Shown one piece after another: positions 7,719 through 15,116 of a stretch of 16,791 nucleotides of DNA (position 1 is its first letter; each line of letters opens with the position of its first letter). This DNA is from Polaromonas sp. UBA5171 (GTDB lineage Bacteria > Pseudomonadota > Gammaproteobacteria > Burkholderiales > Burkholderiaceae_C): positions 48,082-64,872 of the forward strand of contig DHWX01000070.1 of NCBI GenBank assembly GCA_002413395.1, given 5' to 3'. The translations under genes and the position numbers were made by a program. The notes under the pieces were generated by a model. It was not told the origin of the DNA. It saw nothing but the letters and a program-made list of their open reading frames with translations, and made no database searches.

Positions 7719-8321
7719 ATGCCTGATTTTATTTATCTTGCCTCGCAGAGCCCCAGGCGCAGGCAGTTGCTTGAGCAGCTCGGCGTGCGCCATGAGCTGC
7801 TGCTACCCGATGCTGGTGAAGATGCTGAAGCGCTGGAGCTTGTGCATGGAAATGAGGCGCCCGCGGCGTACGTCAAGCGTGTCACGGGCCTCAAGCTGGA
7901 CGCCGCCGTGGCACGTCTGAAGCGTCGGCGCCTCCCTCTCGCACCGGTTTTATGCTCTGACACCACCGTAGCGCTGGGGCGCACGATTTATGGCAAGCCG
8001 GACGATGCCAGAGATGCCATACGGATGTTGCGTGAACTGGCTGGCGCAACGCATCGGGTATTGACAGCCGTGGCGGTGCAGCAAGGCCAGCGGCGCTTTG
8101 AGGCGCTCAGTACGTCTCGCGTGAATTTTGACGCCATGACGGCCACGCAGATCCAGGCCTATGTGGCCAGCGGCGAGCCCATGGGAAAAGCCGGCGCTTA
8201 CGCCATACAGGGCAGAGTGGCCATGCATATCAACCGTATCAACGGCAGTTACAGTGGCATCATGGGACTCCCGTTGCGGGAAACAGCCCTGCTGTTGAAA
8301 GCTGTTGGTTTCAAAATTTAG
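7719..8321 (+). CDS. maf: Maf-family nucleoside triphosphate pyrophosphatase
   Basis: Maf proteins hydrolyse non-canonical or pyrimidine NTPs to NMP and PPi. The YhdE-type arrangement here suggests dTTP/UTP pyrophosphatase activity. Visible motifs are LASQSPRRRQLL (7-18), the catalytic CSDTTV (79-84), YGKP (91-94) and GKAGAYAIQG (156-165), followed by NGSYSGIMGLPLRET. The start ATG at 7719 gives 200 residues and begins MPDFIYLASQSPRR, the expected N-terminus. A start at 7644 would add 25 residues encoded by the upstream repeat and is rejected. It is followed by rng after 17 bases. Confidence 0.93.
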   Translation: MPDFIYLASQSPRRRQLLEQLGVRHELLLPDAGEDAEALELVHGNEAPAAYVKRVTGLKLDAAVARLKRRRLPLAPVLCSDTTVALGRTIYGKPDDARDAIRMLRELAGATHRVLTAVAVQQGQRRFEALSTSRVNFDAMTATQIQAYVASGEPMGKAGAYAIQGRVAMHINRINGSYSGIMGLPLRETALLLKAVGFKI

Positions 8322-8338
8322 CACCTATTTTTACACCC

Positions 8339-9838
8339 ATGCCACAAGACATCCTGATTAACTGGTCGCCGCAGGAAACCCGGGTTGCCGTAGTCGAATA
8401 TGGCGCCGTGCAGGAGTTGCAGGTGGAGCGCACGCTGGAGCGGGGGCTGGTCGGCAACGTTTATCTGGGCAAGGTGGCGCGAGTATTGCCTGGCATGCAG
8501 TCGGCTTTCATGGACATTGGCCTGGAGCGTGCCGCTTTTTTGCATGTTGCTGACCTGATGAGCAGCATCAACAGCCGTCACCCAGAAAACGGCGCATCGA
8601 TTACTGGAACACCAGCCTCACAGGAGGGAGGATTGCCTCAGCCGATTGAAAAACAGTTGTTCAACGGGCAGACTCTGATGGTTCAGGTGCTCAAGGACCC
8701 GATTGGTACCAAGGGCGCGCGCCTGACGGCGCAAATCAGCATTGCCGGCCGTCTGCTGGTTTTTTTGCCGCAGGACAATCACATTGGCGTATCGCAAAAA
8801 ATTCCGCCAAGGCAGCGCGAAAACCTGCGCCAGCGCATGCAGGCTCTGGCAGGCAGTATGGGCGGCGGCTTCATTCTCCGTACCAATGGTGAAGACGCCC
8901 TGGACGCGGAACTGGCAGAAGACATTGCCTACCTGCGTAAAACCTGGGCCCGTATCAAGGAGGCTTCGCTGCGCCTGCCGCCGCCATCCGTGCTGCATCA
9001 GGACCTCAGTCTGCTGCAACGGGTATTGCGGGATGTGGCGGTGGAGGAGACGCAGACCATCCGTATCGACTCCCGGGAACAGTTTGAAAAGCTGAAGGCC
9101 TTTGCGGCCGAGTTCATGCCCGCCACTGCGCAAAAGCTTCAGCTTTACAGTGGCGAGCGGCCCATCTTTGACCTGTTCAGCATTGACGAAGATATCGCCA
9201 AGGCGCTGGGTCGGCGGGTGGATCTCAAATCCGGCGGTTACCTGATCATTGACCAGACGGAGGCTTTGACCACCGTGGATGTGAATACCGGTGGATTTGT
9301 GGGTGCCCGCAATTTCGACGACACCATCTTCAAGACCAACCTGGAAGCTGCGCAGGCGATTGCACGGCAGCTTCGCCTGCGCAATCTCGGTGGCATTGTG
9401 ATTGTCGATTTCATCGACATGCTCAAGGAAAATCACCGTGATGCGGTGCTGGAGGAGTTCCAGAAGCAACTGGCGCGAGACCGTATCAAAACCACGGTCA
9501 ATGGATTTTCGACACTCGGTTTGCTGGAAATGACACGCAAGCGGACCCGCGAGTCGCTGGCCCACCAGTTGTGCGAACCGTGCAGCGCCTGCATGGGAAA
9601 AGGCACCGTGAAAACGGTTCGAAGCGTGAGCTACGACATTTTGCGTGAGATTCTGCGCGAAGCGCGGCAATTCAATCCACGGGAATTCAGGGTGGTGGCA
9701 TCGCCTAAGGTCATTGAGTTCTTTCTGGATGAGGAAAGTCAGCATCTGGCGGGCCTGAGCGACTTTATCGGCAAGCCTATTTCCCTGCAGGCCGAAGCAG
9801 CCATGGCGCAGGAACAATACGACATCGTCCTGCTATGA
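8339..9838 (+). CDS. rng: ribonuclease G
   Basis: RNase G is the shorter RNase E paralogue, an endonuclease that matures the 5' end of 16S rRNA and cuts some mRNAs. It has 499 residues and lacks the long RNase E scaffold. The N-terminus MPQDILINWSPQETRVAVVE is typical. An S1 domain spans about 35-128, with a low-complexity insertion at about 77-103. The catalytic magnesium-binding aspartates are D314 (TTVDVNTGGFVG) and D357 (IVIVDFIDM), and the zinc-link cysteines are in LCEPCSACMGKG (411-422). Its TGA overlaps the start of the deacetylase gene by 4 bases. Confidence 0.96.
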   Translation: MPQDILINWSPQETRVAVVEYGAVQELQVERTLERGLVGNVYLGKVARVLPGMQSAFMDIGLERAAFLHVADLMSSINSRHPENGASITGTPASQEGGLPQPIEKQLFNGQTLMVQVLKDPIGTKGARLTAQISIAGRLLVFLPQDNHIGVSQKIPPRQRENLRQRMQALAGSMGGGFILRTNGEDALDAELAEDIAYLRKTWARIKEASLRLPPPSVLHQDLSLLQRVLRDVAVEETQTIRIDSREQFEKLKAFAAEFMPATAQKLQLYSGERPIFDLFSIDEDIAKALGRRVDLKSGGYLIIDQTEALTTVDVNTGGFVGARNFDDTIFKTNLEAAQAIARQLRLRNLGGIVIVDFIDMLKENHRDAVLEEFQKQLARDRIKTTVNGFSTLGLLEMTRKRTRESLAHQLCEPCSACMGKGTVKTVRSVSYDILREILREARQFNPREFRVVASPKVIEFFLDEESQHLAGLSDFIGKPISLQAEAAMAQEQYDIVLL

Positions 9839-10605
9839 GCGCAAGAGATCGTCTGGGCGGGGCGACCCACACAGCCAACCGCAAGCCCATCCCCATTTTG
9901 GTGTACCACCAGATCGCCGCCGCTCCTCCCAAAGGTAGCCCGTTTCGTAGTCTGTATGTGATGCCCGGGGCCTTTGCGAGGCAAATGGCATGGCTCAAAT
10001 TGCTGGGCTACCAGGGCTTGTCGATGAGCGGCCTGCAGCCGTTCCTGCGGGGCGAGCGGGTTGGCAAGGTGGTCGGCATTACTTTTGATGACGGCTACCA
10101 AAACAATCTCACTCATGCCTTGCCTGCCCTGCTTGAACAAGGGTTTTCTTCCACCTGTTACGCCGTGAGCGGGTTGCTCGGCAAGACCAATGTGTGGGAT
10201 CAAGGCGCGGGTATTGCGCAGACGCCGCTGATGACCGAAGAGGAAATTCGGCAATGGGTGTCCGCAGGGCAGGAGGTTGGTTCGCATACCCGGAGTCATG
10301 TGAATTTACTGGCCAGTGATGATTCCGATTGCCGTGCCGAAATGAAGGTTGGCAAAACTGAACTGGAACTGGTCATTGGCCAGCCTGTTGATCATTTTTG
10401 CTACCCTTACGGCCAGTATCAGCCCAGACATGTCGCCATGGCTCGTGAACTGGGTTTTGCGACCGCTACCAGCACGCAGCGCAGTCGCTGCCACGCGCAG
10501 ACTGATCTGCTGCAATTGCCGCGGGTCCCCGTGCTCAGATCAACCAGCTTGCCGGTTTTCTGGCTCAAAATTGCGACAAGGTACGAGGACCGCCGAAAAA
10601 AATGA
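9835..10605 (+). CDS. polysaccharide deacetylase (NodB-type)
   Basis: This is a carbohydrate esterase family 4 domain, 256 residues. Motif 1 is GITFDDGYQNN (81-91) with catalytic and metal aspartates D85/D86. Motif 2 is GSHTRSHVNL (149-158) with H151 and H155 as metal ligands, and motif 3 is FCYPYGQY (188-195). An N-terminal PILVYHQI block marks the PgaB-like subgroup. I see no signal peptide or membrane segment, so it probably acts in the cytoplasm or is peripheral. The start overlaps the rng stop and the stop overlaps the GT4 start. With GT4, MsbA and WaaL nearby, the likely substrate is an N-acetylated sugar of an LPS or surface glycan; the actual substrate is unknown. Confidence 0.88.
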   Translation: MSARDRLGGATHTANRKPIPILVYHQIAAAPPKGSPFRSLYVMPGAFARQMAWLKLLGYQGLSMSGLQPFLRGERVGKVVGITFDDGYQNNLTHALPALLEQGFSSTCYAVSGLLGKTNVWDQGAGIAQTPLMTEEEIRQWVSAGQEVGSHTRSHVNLLASDDSDCRAEMKVGKTELELVIGQPVDHFCYPYGQYQPRHVAMARELGFATATSTQRSRCHAQTDLLQLPRVPVLRSTSLPVFWLKIATRYEDRRKK

Positions 10606-11834
10606 ACCTGCCATCATCCAATCCGGCAGATCCTTCAAGCCCAACCCACCCGAAGCTACGCATTGCGGTTCTCAACCGGACCTTTTCATCGACAGGCGGA
10701 GGGGCAGAGCGCTATTCCATTGCAATGGTTGAGCAGCTTTCCGCCAGGCACGAGATGCATGTGTTTGCCCAGGAGTTTGACCATCAGTGGCCAGGCGTGA
10801 CCTACCACCGGATTTCCGCGCCGTTGCGCAAGCCCCGCTGGGTTAACCAGTTGTGGTTTTCCACAGTCACCTGGTGGGCTACCCGGCATGGTTTTGATGT
10901 GGTGCACTCGCATGAAAATATCTGGCATGGCGACGTTCAAACAGTTCACGTCTTGCCGGTCAGATACAACCTGTTCCATGGGCGCACCGGATGGCGCCAT
11001 ATATTGCAATGGTTCAAGGTCATGACCAGTCCACGCTTGCTGACATATTTGAGTCTTGAGCGCCTGCGCTACGCCGCAGGCCCGGGCAGGCAAGTGGTTG
11101 TCACCGCTGAAAGCTTGCGGGCCATCATGGCGCTCAGCTATCCTGTCTGTCGCGACAGGCTCTCCGTCATCACGCCGGGGATCACAATGCCGTGGTTTCC
11201 CGTTACATCCCGGCGAAAGCACGAAGCAAGGGCGCAGCTTGGCTTGCCAGTCACGGGTTCGTGCCTGCTGTTTGTGGGCAATGATTACCGAAAAAAGGGC
11301 CTTGCAACCTTGCTTGATGCACTGGCGCAATTGCCTGCCGGGGTGGTGCTTGCGGTGGTGGGTAACCCGGCGCATATTCCAGCATTCCGCAAGCAGGTGC
11401 AGGCTTTGAATCTCGGATCACGGGTCTTTTTTCTGGGCTCACTCCGGGACACCGGACCTGCTTATGAGGCCGCTGATTGTCTGGTGCATCCGACACTGGA
11501 AGATACCTTCGGAATGGTGGTTCTGGAAGCCATGGCGCATGGTCTGCCGGTGGTGGTGAGCGGGCCCGACTACTGCGGTATTTCCGGGTTGCTGCAGCAT
11601 GGCGTCAACGCAATGATTCTGCAGGACCCACGGAATGCAGTTCAGTTGATTCAGGTGCTTGAACAGATTCTCAGCCAGCAGGCGCTTCAAGATCGGCTGA
11701 GGCAGCGCGCGACAGAGTTTGCCGCACATTACCAGTGGGAAAAAATGGCGTTGCAGCAGGAGGCAGTGTATTTTTCAGCGCTTGTCGCGAAAAAAACTGG
11801 CAAACCAGGGGTCGTCTCAGAAAACGGAAAATAA
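10602..11834 (+). CDS. family 4 glycosyltransferase (WaaG-like), C-terminus supplied by a transposon end
   Basis: This GT-B fold enzyme, 410 residues, probably adds a sugar to the LPS core. The N-terminal domain begins LRIAVLNRTFSSTGGGAERY (19-38). The C-terminal donor-binding domain contains LFVGNDYRKKGLATLLDAL (223-241) and the retaining signature HPTLEDTFGMVVLEAMAHG (296-314). Start ATG overlaps the deacetylase stop. The last codons are foreign: from base 11808 the frame reads into a 38-base Tn21-type terminal repeat, so GVVSENGK and the TAA stop come from the transposon. The conserved domains end well before this, so activity may be kept. The exact sugar and acceptor cannot be told from sequence alone. 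Confidence 0.9.
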   Translation: MNLPSSNPADPSSPTHPKLRIAVLNRTFSSTGGGAERYSIAMVEQLSARHEMHVFAQEFDHQWPGVTYHRISAPLRKPRWVNQLWFSTVTWWATRHGFDVVHSHENIWHGDVQTVHVLPVRYNLFHGRTGWRHILQWFKVMTSPRLLTYLSLERLRYAAGPGRQVVVTAESLRAIMALSYPVCRDRLSVITPGITMPWFPVTSRRKHEARAQLGLPVTGSCLLFVGNDYRKKGLATLLDALAQLPAGVVLAVVGNPAHIPAFRKQVQALNLGSRVFFLGSLRDTGPAYEAADCLVHPTLEDTFGMVVLEAMAHGLPVVVSGPDYCGISGLLQHGVNAMILQDPRNAVQLIQVLEQILSQQALQDRLRQRATEFAAHYQWEKMALQQEAVYFSALVAKKTGKPGVVSENGK

Positions 11835-11845
11835 AGCACGTTAAG
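11808..11845 (+). repeat. Tn21-type (Tn3 family) 38-bp terminal inverted repeat
   Basis: The element begins GGGGTCGTCTCAGAAAACGG at 11808 and ends GCACGTTAAG at 11845. It matches the 38-base terminal repeat of Tn21-subgroup transposons as I remember it, with one difference near the inner end (CGTTAAG for CGCTAAG). As in intact elements, the tnpA stop codon (TTA read on plus, 11841-11843) lies inside the inner end. The orientation means the transposon body extends to the right. No second good copy is visible in the window. Confidence 0.9.
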
Positions 11846-11984
11846 CCGGTGGCAGCGGTCGCAACGGCCTGAACTTCCCCTCGCCAACCTTGGCGCTGCT
11901 GCACCAGAGGTAATCGCCAGTCAGATTGATGTGTTCCCACCCCAGCGGCGACAAGGTATTGCAACAGCGTGTCATCCGTCAGAG
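11841..11984 (-). pseudogene. tnpA: Tn3-family transposase TnpA, C-terminal remnant with frameshift
   Basis: Read on the minus strand, the sequence gives TDDTLLQY, then after one extra base SPLGWEHINLTGDYLW, then AKVGEGKFRPLRPLPPA and stop. SPLGWEHINLTGDY is the hallmark C-terminus of Tn3-family DDE transposases. The extra base lies near 11953-11956, so even this fragment cannot be read in one frame. Only about 46 of roughly 1,000 residues remain, without catalytic residues, so it is inactive. It is placed correctly against the terminal repeat at 11808-11845. The upstream part was replaced by unrelated DNA at about 11980-12013. Confidence 0.88.
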
Positions 11985-12018
11985 GAACCGGACGGGTCAG
12001 TGATCTCGGGGGTCATTT

Positions 12019-12258
12019 TTAGGTGGACGACTTTGAATCACCATCAATCGGGAACATTTGACCGGAGATGGTGCGGGCGTGGGGACCCGCAAGGAAGACG
12101 GCCAGCGCGGCGATGTCGGCCGGGTCGACGAACTTCTTAACTGCCTGGTTGGCCATCGCCAGATCGATTTCCTCCTCTACGGTGTGTCCGGAGACCTTGG
12201 CGCGACCCTCGAAAACGGCGTGGATTCGCGGTCCGTCGACGGCGCCCGGGTGCACTGC
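12019..12258 (-). pseudogene. short-chain dehydrogenase/reductase, C-terminal remnant
   Basis: The minus strand reads AVHPGAVDGPRI, LAMANQAVKKFVDPADIAAL, AVFLAGPHARTISGQMFPID and ends GDSKSST with TAA at 12021-12019. This is the substrate-loop and C-terminal part of a classical SDR oxidoreductase (HPG after the active site, and the ISGQ...IDG end). The NAD-binding Rossmann start and the catalytic Ser-Tyr-Lys are missing. Upstream the frame loses similarity at about 12259 and meets a stop at 12288-12286. Two bases after its stop an ATG starts a short frame (MTPEITDPSGSS), as if a second gene of an operon had once followed. I cannot name the substrate. Confidence 0.8.
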
Positions 12259-12409
12259 CTCAAATTTTTGTCGATCTCGGTGACTTTACCTTTATGGAAG
12301 AACTGTGAGCGAAAGCTCAACACCAGCTTACAGTTCGTCCATCTGGCTTTCCTGGTCCTATTGATTCGGAGATCGTGGTCGATCCCAACCACGCTGACCG
12401 ATTGCAGTT
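12259..12409. other. unidentified 151-base segment with a two-part hairpin
   Basis: This stretch lies between the dehydrogenase remnant and the stop of the family-2 glycosyltransferase. I recognise no gene in any frame. It has lower G+C than its neighbours and contains an inverted structure: GAACTGT (12300-12306) with ACAGTTC (12330-12336), and inside it AAGCT (12313-12317) with AGCTT (12325-12329), leaving a one-sided six-base bulge. It could be the end of another mobile element or a native 3' region with a weak terminator. No U tract follows on either strand. Confidence 0.5.
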
Positions 12410-13279
12410 TCAGGCCACCAGCCTGAAATGCTTGCGGCTGAAATCGAGCCCGGTCAGCGCTTCAACCTGCCGAATCAGGTGGTACTTGTTTTCCTTGGGT
12501 GTTGGCTTGTAGTTCGGGTCAATGTTCAGTATCTGCTCGGCATCGTGAGTCAACCATTCGTGCACGGCCTGTGGATGAGTACCCGTAAAAGGTGCCAGGG
12601 CACGGCGATCAAACTGGCTATAGTGTATTTGCGCGGCGGGTGTTGCCCAGTATTTGCTCACTTGGTCGAGTTTTTTCTGCATGTCCTCGTTGCGGCGTAT
12701 CCAGCCGTAGTGGTAGATGTGCGCATTGGCTAGTGCCGCATGAGGATTGCGTCCCCGCTTGTGCTCGCTGGTGACCAGCCAATACTGGCCATCTGGCGCG
12801 TAGGTGCGGATGGTGTTGCGGATCAAACGGCATTCACGGCGGTACCAGCCCGGGCTGATGGAAACCCACTGTGCAGAGCCGTAAAAATGGTGGTAATCAA
12901 ACACCAGCGCTTCCACGGCGGAATTGGCATGATGACGCTCGACGCTGGCACGTATGGCCGCCAGATCGCCTTCGTGCAGCACTTCATCGCCTTCCAGATA
13001 GAACGCCCAGTCGCCTGTGCATGAATACTGGGCAATCATTTTTTGCTGTGCATAGACAAAGCCGCGGTCCGCCATGCGCTCGTTCCACAAGGTTTCGATG
13101 ATTCTGATCTTTGGGTCGGCAATTGATCGAATGCGTTCAAGCGTGTCATCGGAACCGTGGCCGACCGCGACAACAAATTCATCGACCAGCGGCAACATTG
13201 ACCGGATCGATGCTTCAAACGGAAAACCAAGTTCCACGCCATTGCGAATGAAGGTGAAGCCACTGATTGAAGCACGCAT
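12410..13279 (-). CDS. family 2 glycosyltransferase, probable LPS core
   Basis: This 289-residue inverting GT-A enzyme has no membrane segment. The N-terminus reads ISGFTFIRNGVELGFPFEAS, then FVVAVGHGSDDTLERI (35-50), and the donor-metal acidic cluster FYLEGDEVLHEGD (93-105). Start ATG at 13279 is preferred, with a GAAGGG site 11 bases upstream. The frame stays open to a TTG at 13318, but the 13 extra residues are not family-like. It follows msbA by 58 bases on the same strand, so it belongs to the LPS block with msbA and waaL. It faces GT4 convergently across the transposon scar. The sugar it transfers cannot be assigned. Confidence 0.85.
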   Translation of the reverse strand: MRASISGFTFIRNGVELGFPFEASIRSMLPLVDEFVVAVGHGSDDTLERIRSIADPKIRIIETLWNERMADRGFVYAQQKMIAQYSCTGDWAFYLEGDEVLHEGDLAAIRASVERHHANSAVEALVFDYHHFYGSAQWVSISPGWYRRECRLIRNTIRTYAPDGQYWLVTSEHKRGRNPHAALANAHIYHYGWIRRNEDMQKKLDQVSKYWATPAAQIHYSQFDRRALAPFTGTHPQAVHEWLTHDAEQILNIDPNYKPTPKENKYHLIRQVEALTGLDFSRKHFRLVA

Positions 13280-13337
13280 CTGACAATAGCCCTTCAGGGT
13301 TGAAATTCGACAATGCAAGGAGCCAAATGCCGGTCAG

Positions 13338-15116
13338 CTAGGCGGATTGAAAACCTAGTCGGTAAAGGTGGGCATAAGCCCCATTTTTATCCATCAGTTC
13401 TTTGTGGGTACCCGACTCGACAATGCGGCCGGCATCCATCATGATGATGCGGTCGGCATGCTGAACGGTGGATAGCCGGTGGGCGATGACCAGTGACGTG
13501 CGCCCTGAGGTCAGGCGCCTGATGGCTTCCTGCACCGCCAGTTCAGATTCGGTATCCAGTGCTGAAGTGGCTTCATCCAGCATCAAAATCGGTGCATCCT
13601 TGTACAGTGCTCGTGCAATGGCCAGGCGCTGGCGCTGGCCGCCCGACAGTTGCATGGCGTTGTGGCCCAGGACGGTGTCCAGGCCCTCGGGCAACTCGGC
13701 CAGCAAAGCAGCCAGATTGGCGGCTCTGAGACATTCCCTGACACGCTCACGATCAACAGGCTGACCGAGTGCCACATTCACGGCAATGCTGCTGTTGAGC
13801 AACACCACATGTTGGCTGACAAAGGCGAATTGCGAGCGCAGGCAGGCGAGATCCCAGGTCCGGATGTCCTGGCCATCCAGGCGGACCGTGCCAGAACTGA
13901 TTTCAACAAATCTGGGCAGCAGATTCACCAGGGTTGTTTTTCCCGAGCCGGAAGCACCAACGATGGCGAGAGTTTCTCCTGCCCTGATGGAAAGGTTGAA
14001 CTGGTTGAGCGCCGGAACCGCGTCTGCCTTATAGACCACGCTGACATTGAAAAATTCAATGTCGCCGCGCGCTCTGACTCTCACAAATTCGCCCCCGGTT
14101 TCGTCCTGATTCAAATTCATGAGGTCCAGGCCGCGTTCCAGTGCAGCCAGTCCGCGAGTGATCGGTGTTGCGCCATCAGAGAGGCTTTTAATGGGTGCAA
14201 TCAGGAGCAGCATGGCGGTGACAAAGGCCACAAAGCCACCCACTGTGGTCGTGTTTTCAGCGCTTTGCAAGAGTGCAATGGAAATCACCGCGGAAAGCGC
14301 TATGGCCACTAGCACTTGCGTGATGGCACTCATGCCTGCATACGCGGCGGTGGACTTCATGGAAAGGCGACGCAGTGAATGGCTCAGCAGGTCGAAGCGG
14401 CTGGCCTGGCTGGCTTGTGCGCCATGCAGGCGAACATCCCGATGGGCCATGACATTTTCCTCTACTACATAGGCCAGTTCATCGGTGGCGGTCTGGCTTT
14501 GCTTGGTGAGGCGGTATAGCCGTCTGGAAAGAACTTGAATGACCAACGCCACTGCTGGAAACAACAGTGCGACGATCAGCGTCAGCTTCCAGTTCAAATA
14601 AACCAGATATCCAACCAGCGCCAACAGCGTCAACACATCCCGCGCGAGCTTCAAAATGGCGTTGATCAGCAAGGAAGAGCCATTAAATACCTCATAGACC
14701 ACAGTATTGGCAAGGGCGCTGGAACTTTGATTGGCAAACAAGGTCAGCCGGGCGCGGAGCAGCTTGCCAAACATGGCGGTGCGCAGCCGCAGCAAGCCAT
14801 CATTGGTAACTTTGGCCAGCGCAAGCTGCGCCAAAAATCCCGAAAGCCCACGTATGGTGAACAGCAGCATCAGCGCGAGCGGAACCAGCCAGATGTTGAA
14901 TGCATCCTTTTGGAAGCCACGATCCAGCAGTGGTTTGAGCAAGGCCGGCAAAAAAGGTTCGGTTGCCGACGCCATGATGGTTGCGCCGATGGCCAGTGCC
15001 CAGCCGGATCGCGAACCGCTGAAATATGGCCAGACCCGAGCTACCCTGTGCGACACGGTCGGCTTTTCAGCCGGAGCAAGGGCTGCGGTTTGCGGCTGCT
15101 GCATCATGTCACGCAT
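13338..15116 (-). CDS. msbA: MsbA-like lipid A/LPS ABC exporter (permease-ATPase)
   Basis: MsbA flips lipid A-core across the inner membrane at ATP cost. It has 592 residues: a six-helix exporter domain (about 35-320) fused to an ATPase domain. Motifs are Walker A GASGSGKT (387-394), Q-loop Q435, signature LSGGQRQRLAIARAL (490-504), Walker B ILMLDEATSALD (510-521) and the H-loop H546 in IAHRLST. The start ATG at 15116 overlaps the waaL stop by 8 bases. ATGs at 15107 and 15104 are equally possible and would remove only the first 3 or 4 residues. Gene context (waaL, core glycosyltransferases) favours lipid A export over drug export. Confidence 0.92.
   Translation of the reverse strand: MRDMMQQPQTAALAPAEKPTVSHRVARVWPYFSGSRSGWALAIGATIMASATEPFLPALLKPLLDRGFQKDAFNIWLVPLALMLLFTIRGLSGFLAQLALAKVTNDGLLRLRTAMFGKLLRARLTLFANQSSSALANTVVYEVFNGSSLLINAILKLARDVLTLLALVGYLVYLNWKLTLIVALLFPAVALVIQVLSRRLYRLTKQSQTATDELAYVVEENVMAHRDVRLHGAQASQASRFDLLSHSLRRLSMKSTAAYAGMSAITQVLVAIALSAVISIALLQSAENTTTVGGFVAFVTAMLLLIAPIKSLSDGATPITRGLAALERGLDLMNLNQDETGGEFVRVRARGDIEFFNVSVVYKADAVPALNQFNLSIRAGETLAIVGASGSGKTTLVNLLPRFVEISSGTVRLDGQDIRTWDLACLRSQFAFVSQHVVLLNSSIAVNVALGQPVDRERVRECLRAANLAALLAELPEGLDTVLGHNAMQLSGGQRQRLAIARALYKDAPILMLDEATSALDTESELAVQEAIRRLTSGRTSLVIAHRLSTVQHADRIIMMDAGRIVESGTHKELMDKNGAYAHLYRLGFQSA

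Noticed and set aside
8618..9817. A 399-codon minus-strand frame opposite rng
   Set aside because: Shadow of RNase G with no recognisable domain and no plausible ribosome-binding site.
12300..12336. Integron attC site
   Set aside because: The hairpin lacks the GTTRRRY/RYYYAAC core boxes, and no integrase gene or gene cassettes are nearby.
12058..12426. Plus-strand 122-codon frame over the dehydrogenase remnant
   Set aside because: It is antisense to recognisable SDR text, crosses the mosaic boundary, and carries no motif.
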